Both the position numbers and the translations under genes were made by a program. Shown here one piece after another: positions 56,301 through 63,905 of a stretch of 64,000 nt of DNA. The notes below the pieces were generated by a model. It did no database searches. It saw nothing but the letters and a program-made list of their open reading frames with translations, and was not told the DNA's origin. This DNA comes from Lanius collurio (taxonomy: Eukaryota; Chordata; Aves; Passeriformes; Laniidae): the NCBI GenBank assembly GCA_020086605.1, contig JACBWW010000016.1:12368091-12432090 (forward strand), given 5' to 3'. Numbering within the stretch: position 1 is the stretch's first letter; the number at the start of each line of letters is the position of its first letter.

Positions 56301-59300
56301 AAAAGAAAGAACAAAGAAAATCTCTGTGAAGAAAAAGGTGATGTAGAGAGTTTCATAAAGCTACATTTGTTTTACTGTATAATAGACAATTAAAACTAAA
56401 AGGAGAAAACTAGTAGAACCAGTTGACTTAGGATGCTTATAAAAAGGCTAACACATAATTGACCATATTGCACAATCAAGTAGAATACTCTTTTTTGTAT
56501 CTGCTGAGGAGTCTGGGATTTCTTACTAATGCATGGAAGCTAAATTTACAGCATACCAAATTAAACTTAGGGAACAGAACTCTTGCTCCCTGTTGATTGC
56601 AGTATAATGGAGAATGAACTGAATCTGTCCAATACACGGAGGAGGTTGCACAGGCACATTTATATGACAGCTCATTAAAATTCATGTGTATGTTTCCAAA
56701 TCTCAGCTTTTGTTATTAGGGTAGCTATATAGCACTAGGTCATAGTCAGCCATGGCTGCAGCAGGCCATATATTTTTGTCACAGAAAAAATGACTCTTCA
56801 AAGTACAGAACCTAAGGAATTTATCAGGAAAGTTTCTTCTACAGGATTTCTGAGTTTTATGGATTGAATTATAATATAATTATGTGTAGCAATGTGAATC
56901 TGTTGAATGAAAGTAATACTTAGAACTTCATCTTGCTACTTTCTGCCAAACATCACATGACTTCATGAGGAAAGACTAATGACAATAGATTTATTTTCAT
57001 ATAAAAGTACATGTGGCTAGTTCCCAGACAGAAAACAATTGAGAAAAATATATTAAGGAAAAGTAGTAGTATGACTCAATGATCTTAAAAGGTAATTTCC
57101 AACCTAAAAGATTCTATGATTATTCAGTTTGTGAAATTAAACAGTTTTGATGTGTACAAACAATACCTCTTAAACAACTGTATGAATAATAATTAAGGAG
57201 AAATGCAAATTATGTTTGTAATGAAAATTCTGTAGTACTGAATGTTTTCAGCTGGAACATACCATCTAGGCAGCGGAACCAGGCTGACCAATCAGTTAGC
57301 TATACATACAGCTCATATTTTAATCATTAAGGGTCTTAATTCCATCCTAATCATAGAATCATCAACTGATACAATGTTAAGGGGTCGGAAGGGACCTTAA
57401 AGACCAGCTAGTCCCACCCTCCCAGCCATGGACAGGGACACCTCTCACTAGACCAGGTTGCTCAAGGCCTTTTCCAACCTGGCTTTGAACACTGTTGGGG
57501 TTGGGGCATCCACAACATCCCTGGGCAACCTGTGCCAGTGTCTCACCACCCTCACAGTGAAATGCAGTCCAATTAAAAAAAAATCTCACTAGGCAGGAGT
57601 GAGCTTGCTGATTGTTTGATCTTGTTTTAAGGATGAACTTAATACACTGGCATTGTGAAATCTACTGCTGCTCTCTGTGGGCAAGGCTAAATCATCCTGG
57701 ATGCTATGCTGAAGCCAGATGCAGCAAATTTTCCTCACTCTGTGAAGTGCTTCTTTCATACACAAACAAAAAACCTCAAGCTTACAAACCATCTGTGCTA
57801 CTGGATAATAATTTTGACCAAGAAAAATCTTCACAAGCACCATGTTGCCTTTTAAAACAGATGGAATGATCTATAATTTGGTCAGAATTCTGCAAAAGCA
57901 AGGATGTTGAGGTGTATGCAAAGAACTATTTACTGTAGTCTTCTGTGCTAAAACACAGCTGGTTTATGTTGGTGAGGCAGGGTTCGGTGACTTTTTTTTT
58001 TCAAAGAAAAATGGCACCTTAAGAAAACAAAAGAAATTTTTCTATAGATGTACTTTGCAAGTTGTACTTAATTGTAGATAACCAATCCCATGTGACCAGA
58101 GGAAATAATAAGTAGCATTTAAATAACTAAACCGAGGGACTATCATCATATGCTTTTTTGGATCAGGGGTCAGAGCACATACTAATCTCCTGTAAATTAA
58201 TATTTGTTTTTAGTATCATGTACTTAAAATAAAGGTATTATTATGCTGTGTGGACATTTAGAAATAATTTATTACATTTGTTAATTCCTTTACTATCATA
58301 ATTTCGTTCAGGTGGTAGCCTGTTAAAAAGAGTGAGTGGTTTTTGTTATTCCTGTTATAAGAAAAACACTGAATTTTGTGACAGTAAATCTTTACATGCT
58401 AAACCTAAGTAATGGCTCTGTAAACACTTTAGGGAACAAACCAAGTGAAAAATGGCAGTGGACATTTCCCATATAAAGATTAACTTCTTAATTTGTGTTT
58501 TGGACTCGGCATCTGCCAGTATTTATGTTAAATGGTATAGACCTTTCCTGTACACAGGCAAGGTCATGCTTTTTCTCTTGTTCCTCTGTTGTTAAATCTG
58601 ATATAAAGCAGTAAAGCTCTTAGATTGCAATTTGTGACAGAGAACATGAATTTGTTTCTTTTTCCATAATAGGAGCTCTTGGGAAACCATATTCAGTAAA
58701 GGCTCAGAGGTGGTGACTCCTGAGCAACTCCAGTGTTGCCAACGAATAGTACAGCTTTGTAAACACTGCCTGCTGGTAGTTTACAAACATTCATCAGATT
58801 CAAGAGGATCCCCGACTGGGATGAGCCACCACTGGGATGATACAAGGTATAAATTTGAATATTTTCCTTCTAAATTATAAGTATAAAGGATAGTACTGGA
58901 ACAGGTTTCAGTCCATATTGCTGCCACTAAATTTTTCTTTAAGTCTGAATCACTCTGTATTTAAGAAAAAAGCCCAGCAAGCCCCCCAACATTTCCCTTG
59001 ATCAGGTCTTTCAGTCATTCTAATTCACTACCCCAGTCATGCAGTGCTACCAAAAGAAAACTTGACATACACATCTTGTGTGAAAGTACCCTTATTAAGC
59101 TCTTGATTGCCTACTGCCTAAATAGCTGCAGCAAAGGCTTTCCATAAAGTGAACTGAAAATTTCCTTTCTTCCCCTTCTCAGATCCCTCAAAGTCACAGT
59201 TTCCAGATTTGCATTCCTAGAGGTATCCTAACATGTCAGATACTTCTGGCCTCACATTCGCAGTGGGATGCTATAGGGGCACAGCTCCAGCCAAGGGTCA

Positions 59301-62145
59301 GGTAAGTGCCATCTGATTTACTGTATTGCACAGTTTTGCAAAGTTGATTTCCAAAACCTATAGAATGAAAGTTTTATTATTCCATCTTATGGAGCATAAA
59401 TATATTTTCAAACCTTGCAAAACAGCATCATATAGTAAAAGAATTATTTGGCACTTACCTGATTCTCTATTGGCTGGTTTAGTTCCCCAACTGGATACAA
59501 TAGGGGTTGTAATATTATCAGTACAGGGGTTACTGAGAATCCTCCATCTGTGGCAGTAAGCAATATGCAATTCAACAGTCATAGATGGAGAATTAAATGG
59601 CAGTTTTAAATTACTTAGGATCCAAATTCTATCCCATTTTAATTATTGTGTATATAAAATTACAAATTCTTTGTTTATATAGAATTTTTACACGTATTTT
59701 TACATGGAAGTGCTTTGTGAGTTAAGTATTATGTGAAAAACAAATTTTTGATATATTATCTGTTAAACTTATGACTTAGTTGCTGACTTGATATATCTCA
59801 GATTAGTTATTTGATACACTGGACCCATGTGTTATTGACATGTGGATCTTAAGACACTCTAACACAATTTAAAGCCGAGCAGAAACTGAATTTGTTTGAT
59901 CACAGCATAAGTAGAAATATGTTAGCCACAAACCAATCATATTCAATATTAACATCTACTGAGCTATAGCAAGAGTATGGTAAAGTCATTTGGACTAGCT
60001 AAAATTAGAAAACCTTGAGGTTTTTTACTGCCTTTACTGTTAATACAGCAGAAAATTTTACATCATGACCAACCACAAACTATTTAAACTGATCAGATTA
60101 CTCTAATGTACTTAGCTAACAGGCTTGCATTTGGAATGCAGTGAAAGGGATGGTCAAGAGAACTTTCTTGTCTCCAGTTTCTGTATTTCTTTGGATGTTG
60201 AATGGAAGTTATCCATAAATTTCATAAGCTAGAGGAATCTAAGCCCACTAGACCCTAAATGTCAGGAATGGAGTGTCAGGACAACTCTGATCAAAGTTAC
60301 AGTTTTTATATTAGTCTCCATAAATATTTCATCTACACATGGAAACAGCAAAATGCCTGTTAACCATGATATTCTGAATCTGTGAAATGAAAGACACATA
60401 TGGAAACAAAGGCTCCTGTCTGTTACAGCCCACAATTGTAAGGGTAATGAACTACTTTTCTAGAAATGGGAGAATGACAATTCTATTTCACTTTCCACTT
60501 AGGTTTCTGTTTTTAATGAACCTCCACCTCTAGTAATAGTTCTCCTGACTCTCCATAAAATTGTGTGGAGCAAGAAAATATCAGAGTATAATTTAATAAA
60601 TGTATGAGAAGTCAATTTTGTCTCTTTATAAAATCTAATTTGAAGAACTTTGGTTTTTTCTGAGCACAAAGCAATTTTTTATTTTGTTTTTGTTTAGGAA
60701 ACAAAGGTTTGTGAAACTAAAGCTTTCACAGTTTACCTCTTTAGTGGGAAAACTTATTTGTACAGGGAGAGATAAAAAGATAATGAAAACTGACACAGAG
60801 TTCTTTAATAACTTCTCAAATTTCTTTTCAATTCCATCTCTTAACTGCAAATCCACTAAGTAAATAAAACATTAGGACTGCTCAAAAACCATACCAAAGT
60901 CTCTTAAAAAATTAGCTAAAATCAAACTGTGTAAAAAGACATAAATTAACCTGTGTTACAAAATGAAAGAAAAGTCTACCACTAGGTCCTTACAGTTTGC
61001 TAAATGCCCTTATCTATTACATGGCATATTCTCTGAGAAATATTAGAGTTCTCTGCTGTATCATCAAGCAAAAGTAGGACTTGCTCTGGTGACTGTCAAG
61101 CTCATCACCAACCCATTCCAAATCAGATTTTGTTTTTTCACAAATTATTTAAAAATATATTGGTGGTAAAGTTTTTCTCAAGCTTAAACAAAGCTCATGT
61201 GTACACTTTCTTGTATAGATTGTCTCCCCTTGACACTGTGCCACTGTTTCTATCCATGAGATCAGTCTGACCAGTCTTTTAACTTGTTTGTCATATATCA
61301 GTATGATTCACTAGAACTGCACAACAATTTTTAAGCAATAATTTATACAATTTGTTGTGTTAATCCATCCTAATATTGACATAATTTATTGTGAAATTCT
61401 GATTTAGTACGGATGTTATTTTTGCACACTTAATTGACTTCAACGATTAACTATTAGGTAATTATAACATGAAAATATTTAGGAATTAATATTAGGCATA
61501 TGATAAACTATTGTTTGTGTTATTAGATGAAATAAAAGTTGCCTGAATTTAAAAGGTAAATAGTCACTGATGTGAATTACTAGGTTGTAGGATCATTTCT
61601 TCCTTTACTACAGTAGTGATGATAATGTCTATTCTTAGAGCATTAGAGCTGGAAACCAAAGCTGAAAATAATTTTTGGTCTCTAATCAGTTGTTTGTTTT
61701 ACAATCCAACTTTTTATAAGCTGTTTAATTTCATTTGCAGTTTTTGCCTAGTTTAAATTAAACAAGATTCTACTGTTTATTATTTATTTCATGGCTTGAA
61801 ACATAAAGGACTAGAAAGATGTTTGATCCTCACACACCAGGGTTTTAGATTCCTTTTCTGAGTTAGCTTGTGCCTATTGCCCTCTGTGTTTCATAAATAG
61901 CATTTACTGTACTGAGTTTCCTGCATACAATGATTATAAAGTCTGGCACATAAACAACGAATTCTTTTGCTCTTGAATGTTGCTTTGACTGTAAACTTTG
62001 CTGTATTTTTCATATCCTTTCTAGGTATTTACTGCCAAGACCTTCACTGTTCATCCTGAAATCATCCTCATCCAAACTTAGCTGCAGTTCATCCGGAATG
62101 CCTCGCCCTAACATTTTGTTCACACACAGATACAGTCACTTGTGA
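18116..62145 (+). CDS. TTLL7: TTLL7, tubulin polyglutamylase (20 coding exons, 911 aa)
   Basis: TTLL7 adds glutamate side chains to tubulin C-terminal tails. The family member prefers beta-tubulin and acts on microtubules, notably in neurons and cilia. Joining the segments listed as exons 1-20 gives 2736 nt, a 911-residue protein plus TGA, with GT-AG introns and a consistent frame at all 19 junctions. The ATP-grasp/TTL core spans about residues 38-390. Visible motifs are K160 in [11 protein letters not shown]188-E189, KFDLR at 201-205, HLTNYS at 247-252, D336 in GFDILLD, and E349/N351 in [11 protein letters not shown]; the last three acidic/amide residues fit the Mg-ATP site. A cationic helical microtubule-binding region follows (about 388-500), then an acidic/Ser-rich linker (530-688) and a conserved C-terminal region ending in HRYSHL. 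Residues 1 to about 550 align with remembered human TTLL7 without gaps; the extra 24 or so residues fall in the linker and C-terminal half. No stop or frameshift breaks the gene. The promoter is not seen. Confidence 0.97.
18141..18287 (+). other. 147-bp intron 1 of the coding region
   Basis: GT-AG intron (gtatgct ... ttcaaag). If retained, the first ATG reads for 19 codons to a TAG at 18173-18175. An in-frame ATG at 18257 inside the intron stays open into exon 2. Confidence 0.85.
18288..18419 (+). CDS. TTLL7: TTLL7 coding exon 2
   Basis: Encodes residues 9-53 (the last codon split). It carries the basic run [11 protein letters not shown] followed by [12 protein letters not shown], the first beta strand of the TTL fold. 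The acceptor tatatttcaaag|at and the donor attg|gtaggaag both sit at phase 1, so the 132-nt exon is frame-symmetric. The open frame extends left through the acceptor to an in-frame ATG at 18257 inside the 147-bp intron. Confidence 0.95.
18420..19347 (+). other. TTLL7 intron (exons 2-3)
   Basis: 928 bp. Contains a degenerate tandem array of about 22 bp units (18601-18668, catttgttactcattaat-like). Nothing else recognised. Confidence 0.85.
18601..18668. repeat. Degenerate tandem repeat, about 22-bp unit
   Basis: Three diverged copies of a unit like catttgttactcattaat, differing by small substitutions and indels. Confidence 0.65.
19348..19469 (+). CDS. TTLL7: TTLL7 coding exon 3
   Basis: Encodes residues 53-93, including [18 protein letters not shown] and [12 protein letters not shown]. 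Acceptor tccatag|tc, donor cag|gtacag, ending at phase 0. It belongs to the N-terminal subdomain of the TTL fold. Confidence 0.96.
19470..20141 (+). other. TTLL7 intron (exons 3-4)
   Basis: 672 bp of AT-rich sequence with a standard T-rich acceptor tract; no other feature seen. Confidence 0.85.
20142..20209 (+). CDS. TTLL7: TTLL7 coding exon 4
   Basis: Encodes residues 94-116 (last codon split): [20 protein letters not shown], then MTK across the junction. RxNHFPG followed by a KDxL stretch is a hallmark of the TTLL polyglutamylase group. Acceptor cttcctcag|ag after a pyrimidine tract; donor ccaa|gtaata (phase 2). Confidence 0.97.
20565..20666 (+). mobile_element. CR1 retrotransposon 3' fragment
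   Basis: The segment with ctgggaggttggaccagatg and ggtcccttccaacctgacca matches the conserved 3' end of avian CR1 LINEs, reading on the + strand. It is a short 5'-truncated copy with no reverse transcriptase. The left border is uncertain. Confidence 0.85.
21066..21126. repeat. CT-rich low-complexity tract
   Basis: Pyrimidine run of CTCTCT/CCTCCC type, interrupted by gaa once. A polypurine strand on the complement. Confidence 0.8.
23824..23842. repeat. Poly(A) tract (19 A)
   Basis: Homopolymer of 19 A. No recognisable retroposed sequence precedes it. Confidence 0.9.
23884..23979. repeat. Nested inverted repeat with two octamer motifs
   Basis: Outer arms AACTCACAG (23884-23892) and CTGTGAGTT (23971-23979) are perfect complements. 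Inner arms TGGATATTTGCAT (23911-23923) and ATGCAAATATCCA (23929-23941) are also perfect, with a 5-nt loop. The inner arms contain ATTTGCAT and ATGCAAAT, the POU/octamer site in both orientations. The spacers between inner and outer arms are unequal (18 and 29 nt). Confidence 0.85.
25212..25370 (+). CDS. TTLL7: TTLL7 coding exon 5 (ATP-binding lysine)
   Basis: Encodes residues 116-169. It contains [13 protein letters not shown], the basic run [10 protein letters not shown], and the nucleotide-binding strand [13 protein letters not shown] with K160. Acceptor tttttttgcag|a, donor catgg|gtgagt. Both junctions are phase 2, so the 159-nt exon is symmetric; skipping it would keep the frame but remove the ATP-binding lysine. 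Confidence 0.97.
25371..26871 (+). other. TTLL7 intron (exons 5-6)
   Basis: 1.5 kb. A GC-richer block at about 25600-25860 carries an 82-codon open frame with no recognisable domain; it may be an old, unidentified repeat. The rest is plain AT-rich sequence. Confidence 0.8.
26872..27088 (+). CDS. TTLL7: TTLL7 coding exon 6 (central ATP-grasp motifs)
   Basis: Encodes residues 169-241: the glycine-rich loop continuation GISLIRNG, the ATP-clamp [11 protein letters not shown] (Q188, E189), the [18 protein letters not shown] strand (K201, D203, R205) and [13 protein letters not shown]. Acceptor gtttttaccag|g, donor ttg|gtaagt at phase 0. These residues line the nucleotide and acceptor sites in the TTL family. 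Confidence 0.98.
27301..27362. repeat. AT-rich palindrome (cruciform-type)
   Basis: The left arm aagttttatatataagctat plus a TA run is the reverse complement of the right arm (27333-27362), with one extra base and a loop of a few nt. A third partial copy, gcttatatataa, lies just left at 27289-27300. Confidence 0.85.
27959..28016. repeat. Diverged 2 x 29-bp tandem duplication
   Basis: 27959-27987 and 27988-28016 both start taggtattta and share tttgtt and tacct; a handful of bases differ. Confidence 0.7.
29631..29795 (+). CDS. TTLL7: TTLL7 coding exon 7
   Basis: Encodes residues 242-296, with the invariant [10 protein letters not shown] motif (247-256), a charged loop [14 protein letters not shown] and KWFTEFL. 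Acceptor cctttcttttag|ag, donor tca|gtaaga. Phase 0 at both ends. Confidence 0.98.
29796..30574 (+). other. TTLL7 intron (exons 7-8)
   Basis: 779 bp. Contains a perfect 9-bp hairpin TGTAATCAC-aga-GTGATTACA (29970-29990) and the 12-bp palindrome AATGTTAACATT (29996-30007). Otherwise plain. Confidence 0.85.
30575..30733 (+). CDS. TTLL7: TTLL7 coding exon 8 (Mg-binding aspartate and glutamate)
   Basis: Encodes residues 297-349: [20 protein letters not shown], a CRPGQ loop, then [21 protein letters not shown]336 and the final E349 are the expected metal ligands. Acceptor ccctgcag|g, donor gag|gtaaac, phase 0 at both ends. Confidence 0.98.
32433..32472. repeat. (TA)n microsatellite
   Basis: Two TA runs separated by tctgtg. 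Likely length-polymorphic. Confidence 0.9.
32921..32964. repeat. 12-bp minisatellite, about 3.5 copies
   Basis: Units cctcccgagtag, cctcctgagtag, cctcctgagtag and a partial cctcctgc. The period of 12 keeps a Gly-Tyr-Ser-Gly pattern open on the minus strand, which is a by-product and not evidence of a protein. Confidence 0.9.
35344..35374. repeat. Poly(A) tract (31 A)
   Basis: Thirty-one uninterrupted A, about 140 bp left of exon 9. Could be a retroposon tail, but nothing recognisable precedes it. Confidence 0.9.
35516..35610 (+). CDS. TTLL7: TTLL7 coding exon 9 (end of the catalytic core)
   Basis: Encodes residues 350-381: [20 protein letters not shown], then [12 protein letters not shown]351 completes the E-x-N metal site begun in the previous exon. 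Acceptor after a T12 tract (tttttcag|att), donor tacg|gtacct at phase 2. Confidence 0.98.
35611..36260 (+). other. TTLL7 intron (exons 9-10)
   Basis: 650 bp, no feature seen beyond splice sites. Confidence 0.85.
36261..36408 (+). CDS. TTLL7: TTLL7 coding exon 10 (cationic microtubule-binding region)
   Basis: Encodes residues 381-430, a lysine/arginine-rich helical segment: [30 protein letters not shown] and ERRKQEL. In the mammalian protein this region is a basic helix that contacts the tubulin tail and surface. Acceptor tgtgtttcag|g, donor ctg|gtagga. Confidence 0.97.
36492..36565 (+). CDS. TTLL7: TTLL7 coding exon 11
   Basis: Encodes residues 431-455: [20 protein letters not shown] then MGNYR, continuing the basic helix. 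It lies only 83 bp after exon 10. Acceptor ttgatttgtag|a, donor acag|gtgaat (phase 2). Confidence 0.97.
36566..39511 (+). other. TTLL7 intron (exons 11-12)
   Basis: 2.9 kb. Contains a perfect 31-bp tandem duplication (39084-39144). No other repeat or gene recognised. Confidence 0.85.
39084..39144. repeat. 2 x 31-bp tandem duplication
   Basis: 39084-39114 and 39115-39144 repeat gttttgtgtccttttattgc then taatacaaat with no mismatch (second copy lacks the final base). A recent event. Confidence 0.9.
39512..39647 (+). CDS. TTLL7: TTLL7 coding exon 12
   Basis: Encodes residues 455-500: [39 protein letters not shown] and LKRMK. This is the end of the microtubule-binding region. Acceptor cctatttcag|g, donor aag|gtactg (phase 0). 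Confidence 0.97.
39648..40460 (+). other. TTLL7 intron (exons 12-13)
   Basis: 813 bp, no feature recognised. The open frame at 39786-40019 has no family resemblance. Confidence 0.8.
40461..40547 (+). CDS. TTLL7: TTLL7 coding exon 13
   Basis: Encodes residues 501-529: the acidic helix [20 protein letters not shown] followed by KCTRQRGPK. Acceptor catttctag|gag, donor aag|gtattt. At 87 nt and phase 0/0 it could be a cassette exon. Confidence 0.96.
40548..44796 (+). other. TTLL7 intron (exons 13-14)
   Basis: 4.2 kb of AT-rich sequence with homopolymer T and C runs (40669-40687, 44541-44556). No repeat family or gene recognised. Confidence 0.8.
44797..44992 (+). CDS. TTLL7: TTLL7 coding exon 14 (acidic/serine linker)
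   Basis: Encodes residues 530-594 plus one base. It starts PLCSMPES, which matches the family, then runs into a serine/aspartate/glutamate-rich stretch with a lysine cluster ([20 protein letters not shown]). The segment looks disordered. Acceptor tctttag|cc after a T-rich tract, donor tcag|gtaaat (phase 1). Confidence 0.95.
44993..45591 (+). other. TTLL7 intron (exons 14-15)
   Basis: 599 bp, nothing seen apart from splice sites. Confidence 0.85.
45592..45872 (+). CDS. TTLL7: TTLL7 coding exon 15 (serine-rich linker, longer than in human)
   Basis: Encodes residues 595-688. The block [12 protein letters not shown] and the later [12 protein letters not shown] anchor it to TTLL7; the rest is low-complexity Ser/Pro/Thr/Arg sequence and poorly conserved. 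It seems about 20 residues longer than the human counterpart as I remember it. RRSVS and RSHSLSR look like basophilic kinase sites (inference). Acceptor tttgtctgcag|gt, donor tcaggg|gtgagt, returning to phase 0. Confidence 0.93.
45873..48765 (+). other. TTLL7 intron (exons 15-16)
   Basis: 2.9 kb. The only item of note is a 64-codon cysteine-rich open frame at 48053-48247, of uncertain meaning. Confidence 0.8.
48766..48900 (+). CDS. TTLL7: TTLL7 coding exon 16
   Basis: Encodes residues 689-733: [34 protein letters not shown] and EESELIIED. It begins the conserved C-terminal region. Acceptor gttggcttttag|ag, donor gat|gtaagt; symmetric phase 0/0. Confidence 0.96.
48901..50574 (+). other. TTLL7 intron (exons 16-17)
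   Basis: 1.7 kb. Contains the CpG-dense patch at 49800-49990 and overlapping open frames on both strands (49539-49946 minus, 49719-49988 plus). No domain is recognised in either. Confidence 0.8.
49800..49990. other. CpG-dense patch of unknown origin
   Basis: About a dozen CG dinucleotides in 190 bp, in a gene where introns have almost none. It includes the small inverted repeat AACGAA-actgc-TTCGTT near 49839-49855. A-rich sequence follows at 50078-50108, which could be a weak retroposon tail. It could be a young insertion, a retrocopy, an unmethylated regulatory island or an antisense exon; I cannot decide from sequence alone. Confidence 0.5.
50575..50655 (+). CDS. TTLL7: TTLL7 coding exon 17
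   Basis: Encodes residues 734-760: [20 protein letters not shown] then DSAKQRK, closely matching the human segment. Acceptor aatgactacag|att, donor aaa|gtaagt; symmetric phase 0/0, 81 nt. Confidence 0.96.
50656..54400 (+). other. TTLL7 intron (exons 17-18)
   Basis: 3.7 kb without a recognised repeat or gene. A 22-bp string with ttttagttctttataaaata (near 53985) recurs in the next intron near 55274. Confidence 0.8.
54401..54561 (+). CDS. TTLL7: TTLL7 coding exon 18
   Basis: Encodes residues 761-814: [20 protein letters not shown], then [20 protein letters not shown] and WNCFCNSG. An aromatic-rich helical segment specific to TTLL7. Acceptor ctctttcctag|gtt, donor tcagg|gtaagc (phase 2). Confidence 0.97.
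57071..57123 (+). mobile_element. CR1 3' end fragment
   Basis: gatcttaaaaggtaatttcc, aacctaaaag and attctatgatta resemble the terminal 50 bp of avian CR1 in + orientation, including the TTCTATGATT tail. Confidence 0.7.
57350..57590 (-). mobile_element. CR1 retrotransposon 3' fragment, minus strand
   Basis: Begins atcatagaatcat, then ggaagggacctt, ccatggacagggacacct, ctagaccaggttgctcaagg, gggcaacctgtgccagtgtc and tcaccaccctcacagtgaa. This is the reverse complement of the CR1 3' region, so the element's 3' end is at the left. It is 5'-truncated, about 240 bp. Confidence 0.92.
58673..58846 (+). CDS. TTLL7: TTLL7 coding exon 19
   Basis: Encodes residues 814-872: [20 protein letters not shown], the cysteine-rich helix [20 protein letters not shown], then a Ser/Gly/His-rich tail. 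Acceptor ccataatag|g, donor acaag|gtataa. Phase 2/2, 174 nt, frame-symmetric. Confidence 0.96.
58847..62024 (+). other. TTLL7 intron (exons 19-20)
   Basis: 3.2 kb of AT-rich sequence. No repeat family, RNA gene or coding exon recognised. Confidence 0.8.
62025..62145 (+). CDS. TTLL7: TTLL7 coding exon 20 (C terminus and stop)
   Basis: Encodes residues 872-911 and the TGA. It begins RYLLPRPS and ends [12 protein letters not shown], very close to the human C terminus (RYGHL). The middle is a serine-rich stretch that has diverged. Acceptor tcctttctag|g. The last exon continues as 3'UTR. Confidence 0.95.
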
Positions 62146-62166
62146 AGTAAAAGGAAATTTGCTGTT

Positions 62167-62174
62167 TGTAAATA
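62167..62174 (+). promoter_or_regulatory. Pumilio-type element in the 3'UTR
   Basis: TGTAAATA fits the PUM consensus TGTANATA exactly and lies 22 nt after the stop codon, so it is present in every 3'UTR isoform. Function is inferred from the motif only. Confidence 0.35.
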
Positions 62175-62258
62175 ATAGCACTCAATTTCTTTTTTTTTTT
62201 TTAATTTGTGGTGGAGCTAAACATAAGCACTGTTAAATATTTCCTACCATCATATTAT

Positions 62259-62264
62259 AATAAA
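62259..62264 (+). terminator. Poly(A) signal AATAAA, proximal
   Basis: First canonical hexamer after the TTLL7 stop, about 115 nt downstream; a second lies at 62311-62316. Use of either would give a very short 3'UTR. Confidence 0.45.
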
Positions 62265-62310
62265 ATTTAGCTAAAAGCCTACTGTAAAAGCATAGCTTTT
62301 CTGGGAACAT

Positions 62311-62316
62311 AATAAA
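62311..62316 (+). terminator. Poly(A) signal AATAAA, second
   Basis: Canonical hexamer followed by the TG-rich stretch ttgttaagttgtttacacacacgtgtag, the kind of downstream element expected for cleavage. Confidence 0.45.
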
Positions 62317-62622
62317 CCTTGTTAAGTTGTTTACACACACGTGTAGATCTTGCTAGGTTTATAAGTAATTCCTTCCTGCTAGAAATGTTATTTTTGCTGC
62401 AGAATATATAAAATGAAATTGTTCTTGAAGATTCTATTACAGTATTACATTATTTTGTAAGTACAATACTTTGACTTGAAAATTATTTATTGTAAACTAT
62501 ATTATTTATTGTCTTAAATGTAATTTATCCTTTAACAAAGAAGATACTTTAAAAAATCTAGTAGAACAGTAAAACTGTAACAGTTATCAAAAATAGTCTG
62601 ATCAGTTCTCAGACCTGTTTAA

Positions 62623-62628
62623 AATAAA
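62623..62628 (+). terminator. Poly(A) signal AATAAA, third
   Basis: Canonical hexamer within the 3'UTR. No strong GT-rich element follows directly, so use is uncertain. Confidence 0.3.
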
Positions 62629-63899
62629 CCCCAAAACTCTGTAAGTCGAACCTAAAGTAAACATATTTTTATTTCTCCTCTGAAACGACAAGATCTATTT
62701 AATGCTGCTATTTTTCTTAAAGGACATGATATAGTATCTTTTAGCCAAAGCGAAGGCATCTAGTACACAAACACTAAAATATCAGTTTAGGCATTCACTT
62801 CCTAATTGGATTCTCATAGCAAAATGGAAGCCAATGTTTGTTTCCAGGTTTTCATTCACATTACCTGTATCCTGTGCCTTTAGGTTTCCTTTGGGAGCAA
62901 GCACTCATCCTCAGCTCGCACACGCATGCTTAGTGCAGTTTTTCTGTTATACTGCATAAGTGATAAAGCAGACATTTTTAGGAAATACTGCAGCTGTAAT
63001 GTATTATTTCAAACTTAAACTAATTGGTTTGTTGTAGTTTTTAGCATGCAATCCAGTACCTACTGTAGAATGTATCTTTGCAACGGACAGTATTTTCTAG
63101 ATTGCTGACACCTTTTTAATTGTTGAAATGTAATGCATTAGAAAGCTCTCATTCAGATCTAGGTTCCTGAGGCTGGCTGAACAGCACAAAACCAAACTGA
63201 GCCAGAGTGGGAACCTAGTATTAACAGGATTTGTAGCCTGAAAACATCTTTCAGGTTTTGCTACATACAGCCATTCATCCCACTCAGCATTGTGCCATGT
63301 GAGCCTTATTCATTGTAGAAATAATTACTAAACAAATCAGTTAATCTAGATTAAAAAATTAATTAAGTTTTTTAACTGAGTAAAGAACAGAGTAGTCATT
63401 ATTTACCAAAGACTTGTGTACTTATCAATCATTTAACCCTGAAATGTGTTTGTAAATTATCAATGTATTTCAGGTATACTTTAAAAATAGTTTGGGGGCT
63501 AATTATCCTCAGGAGCAAGTATGTTAGTGTTTTTGATATCCAGCAATTTAAGACAAATTTAAGAGGCTTAAGAGATTTGAGATTGAAGTTGTATGGAAGT
63601 AATTTTTTAAAAAGTTTTAGTCATAGGATATATAGAAACTGGGAATTTGGTTGAGATTTTTGATGCCTGTGCTGTAGTGCCTCAGCTCTAGAACTGCAGA
63701 ATATATAACAAGAATATTTGTAAACAATTAAAAAACCCTCTTGAGAACTGCCAGATCAAAGCAGTCTTTTGGTCTGGTGAAGTATTTTTAATTTTTGTGG
63801 TAATACTAGTTCAGTAATATAGTATGTTCACATTAATTGTATATCTCTTTTGGTCCATACAGTGACTATTAAAGCATACTCTGGTTGTCTGTAACACCT

Positions 63900-63905
63900 A
63901 ATAAA
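63900..63905 (+). terminator. Poly(A) signal AATAAA, distal
   Basis: Canonical hexamer followed by a T/G-rich stretch (ttggagg, then ttgtattctactttttgtc). ATTAAA lies just upstream at 63868. This is the best candidate for the long 3'UTR end. Confidence 0.45.

Larger units (their letters stand above)
54562..58672 (+). other. TTLL7 intron (exons 18-19)
   Basis: 4.1 kb. Holds two CR1 fragments in opposite orientation (57071-57123 plus, 57350-57590 minus). Otherwise AT-rich with no gene seen. Confidence 0.85.
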
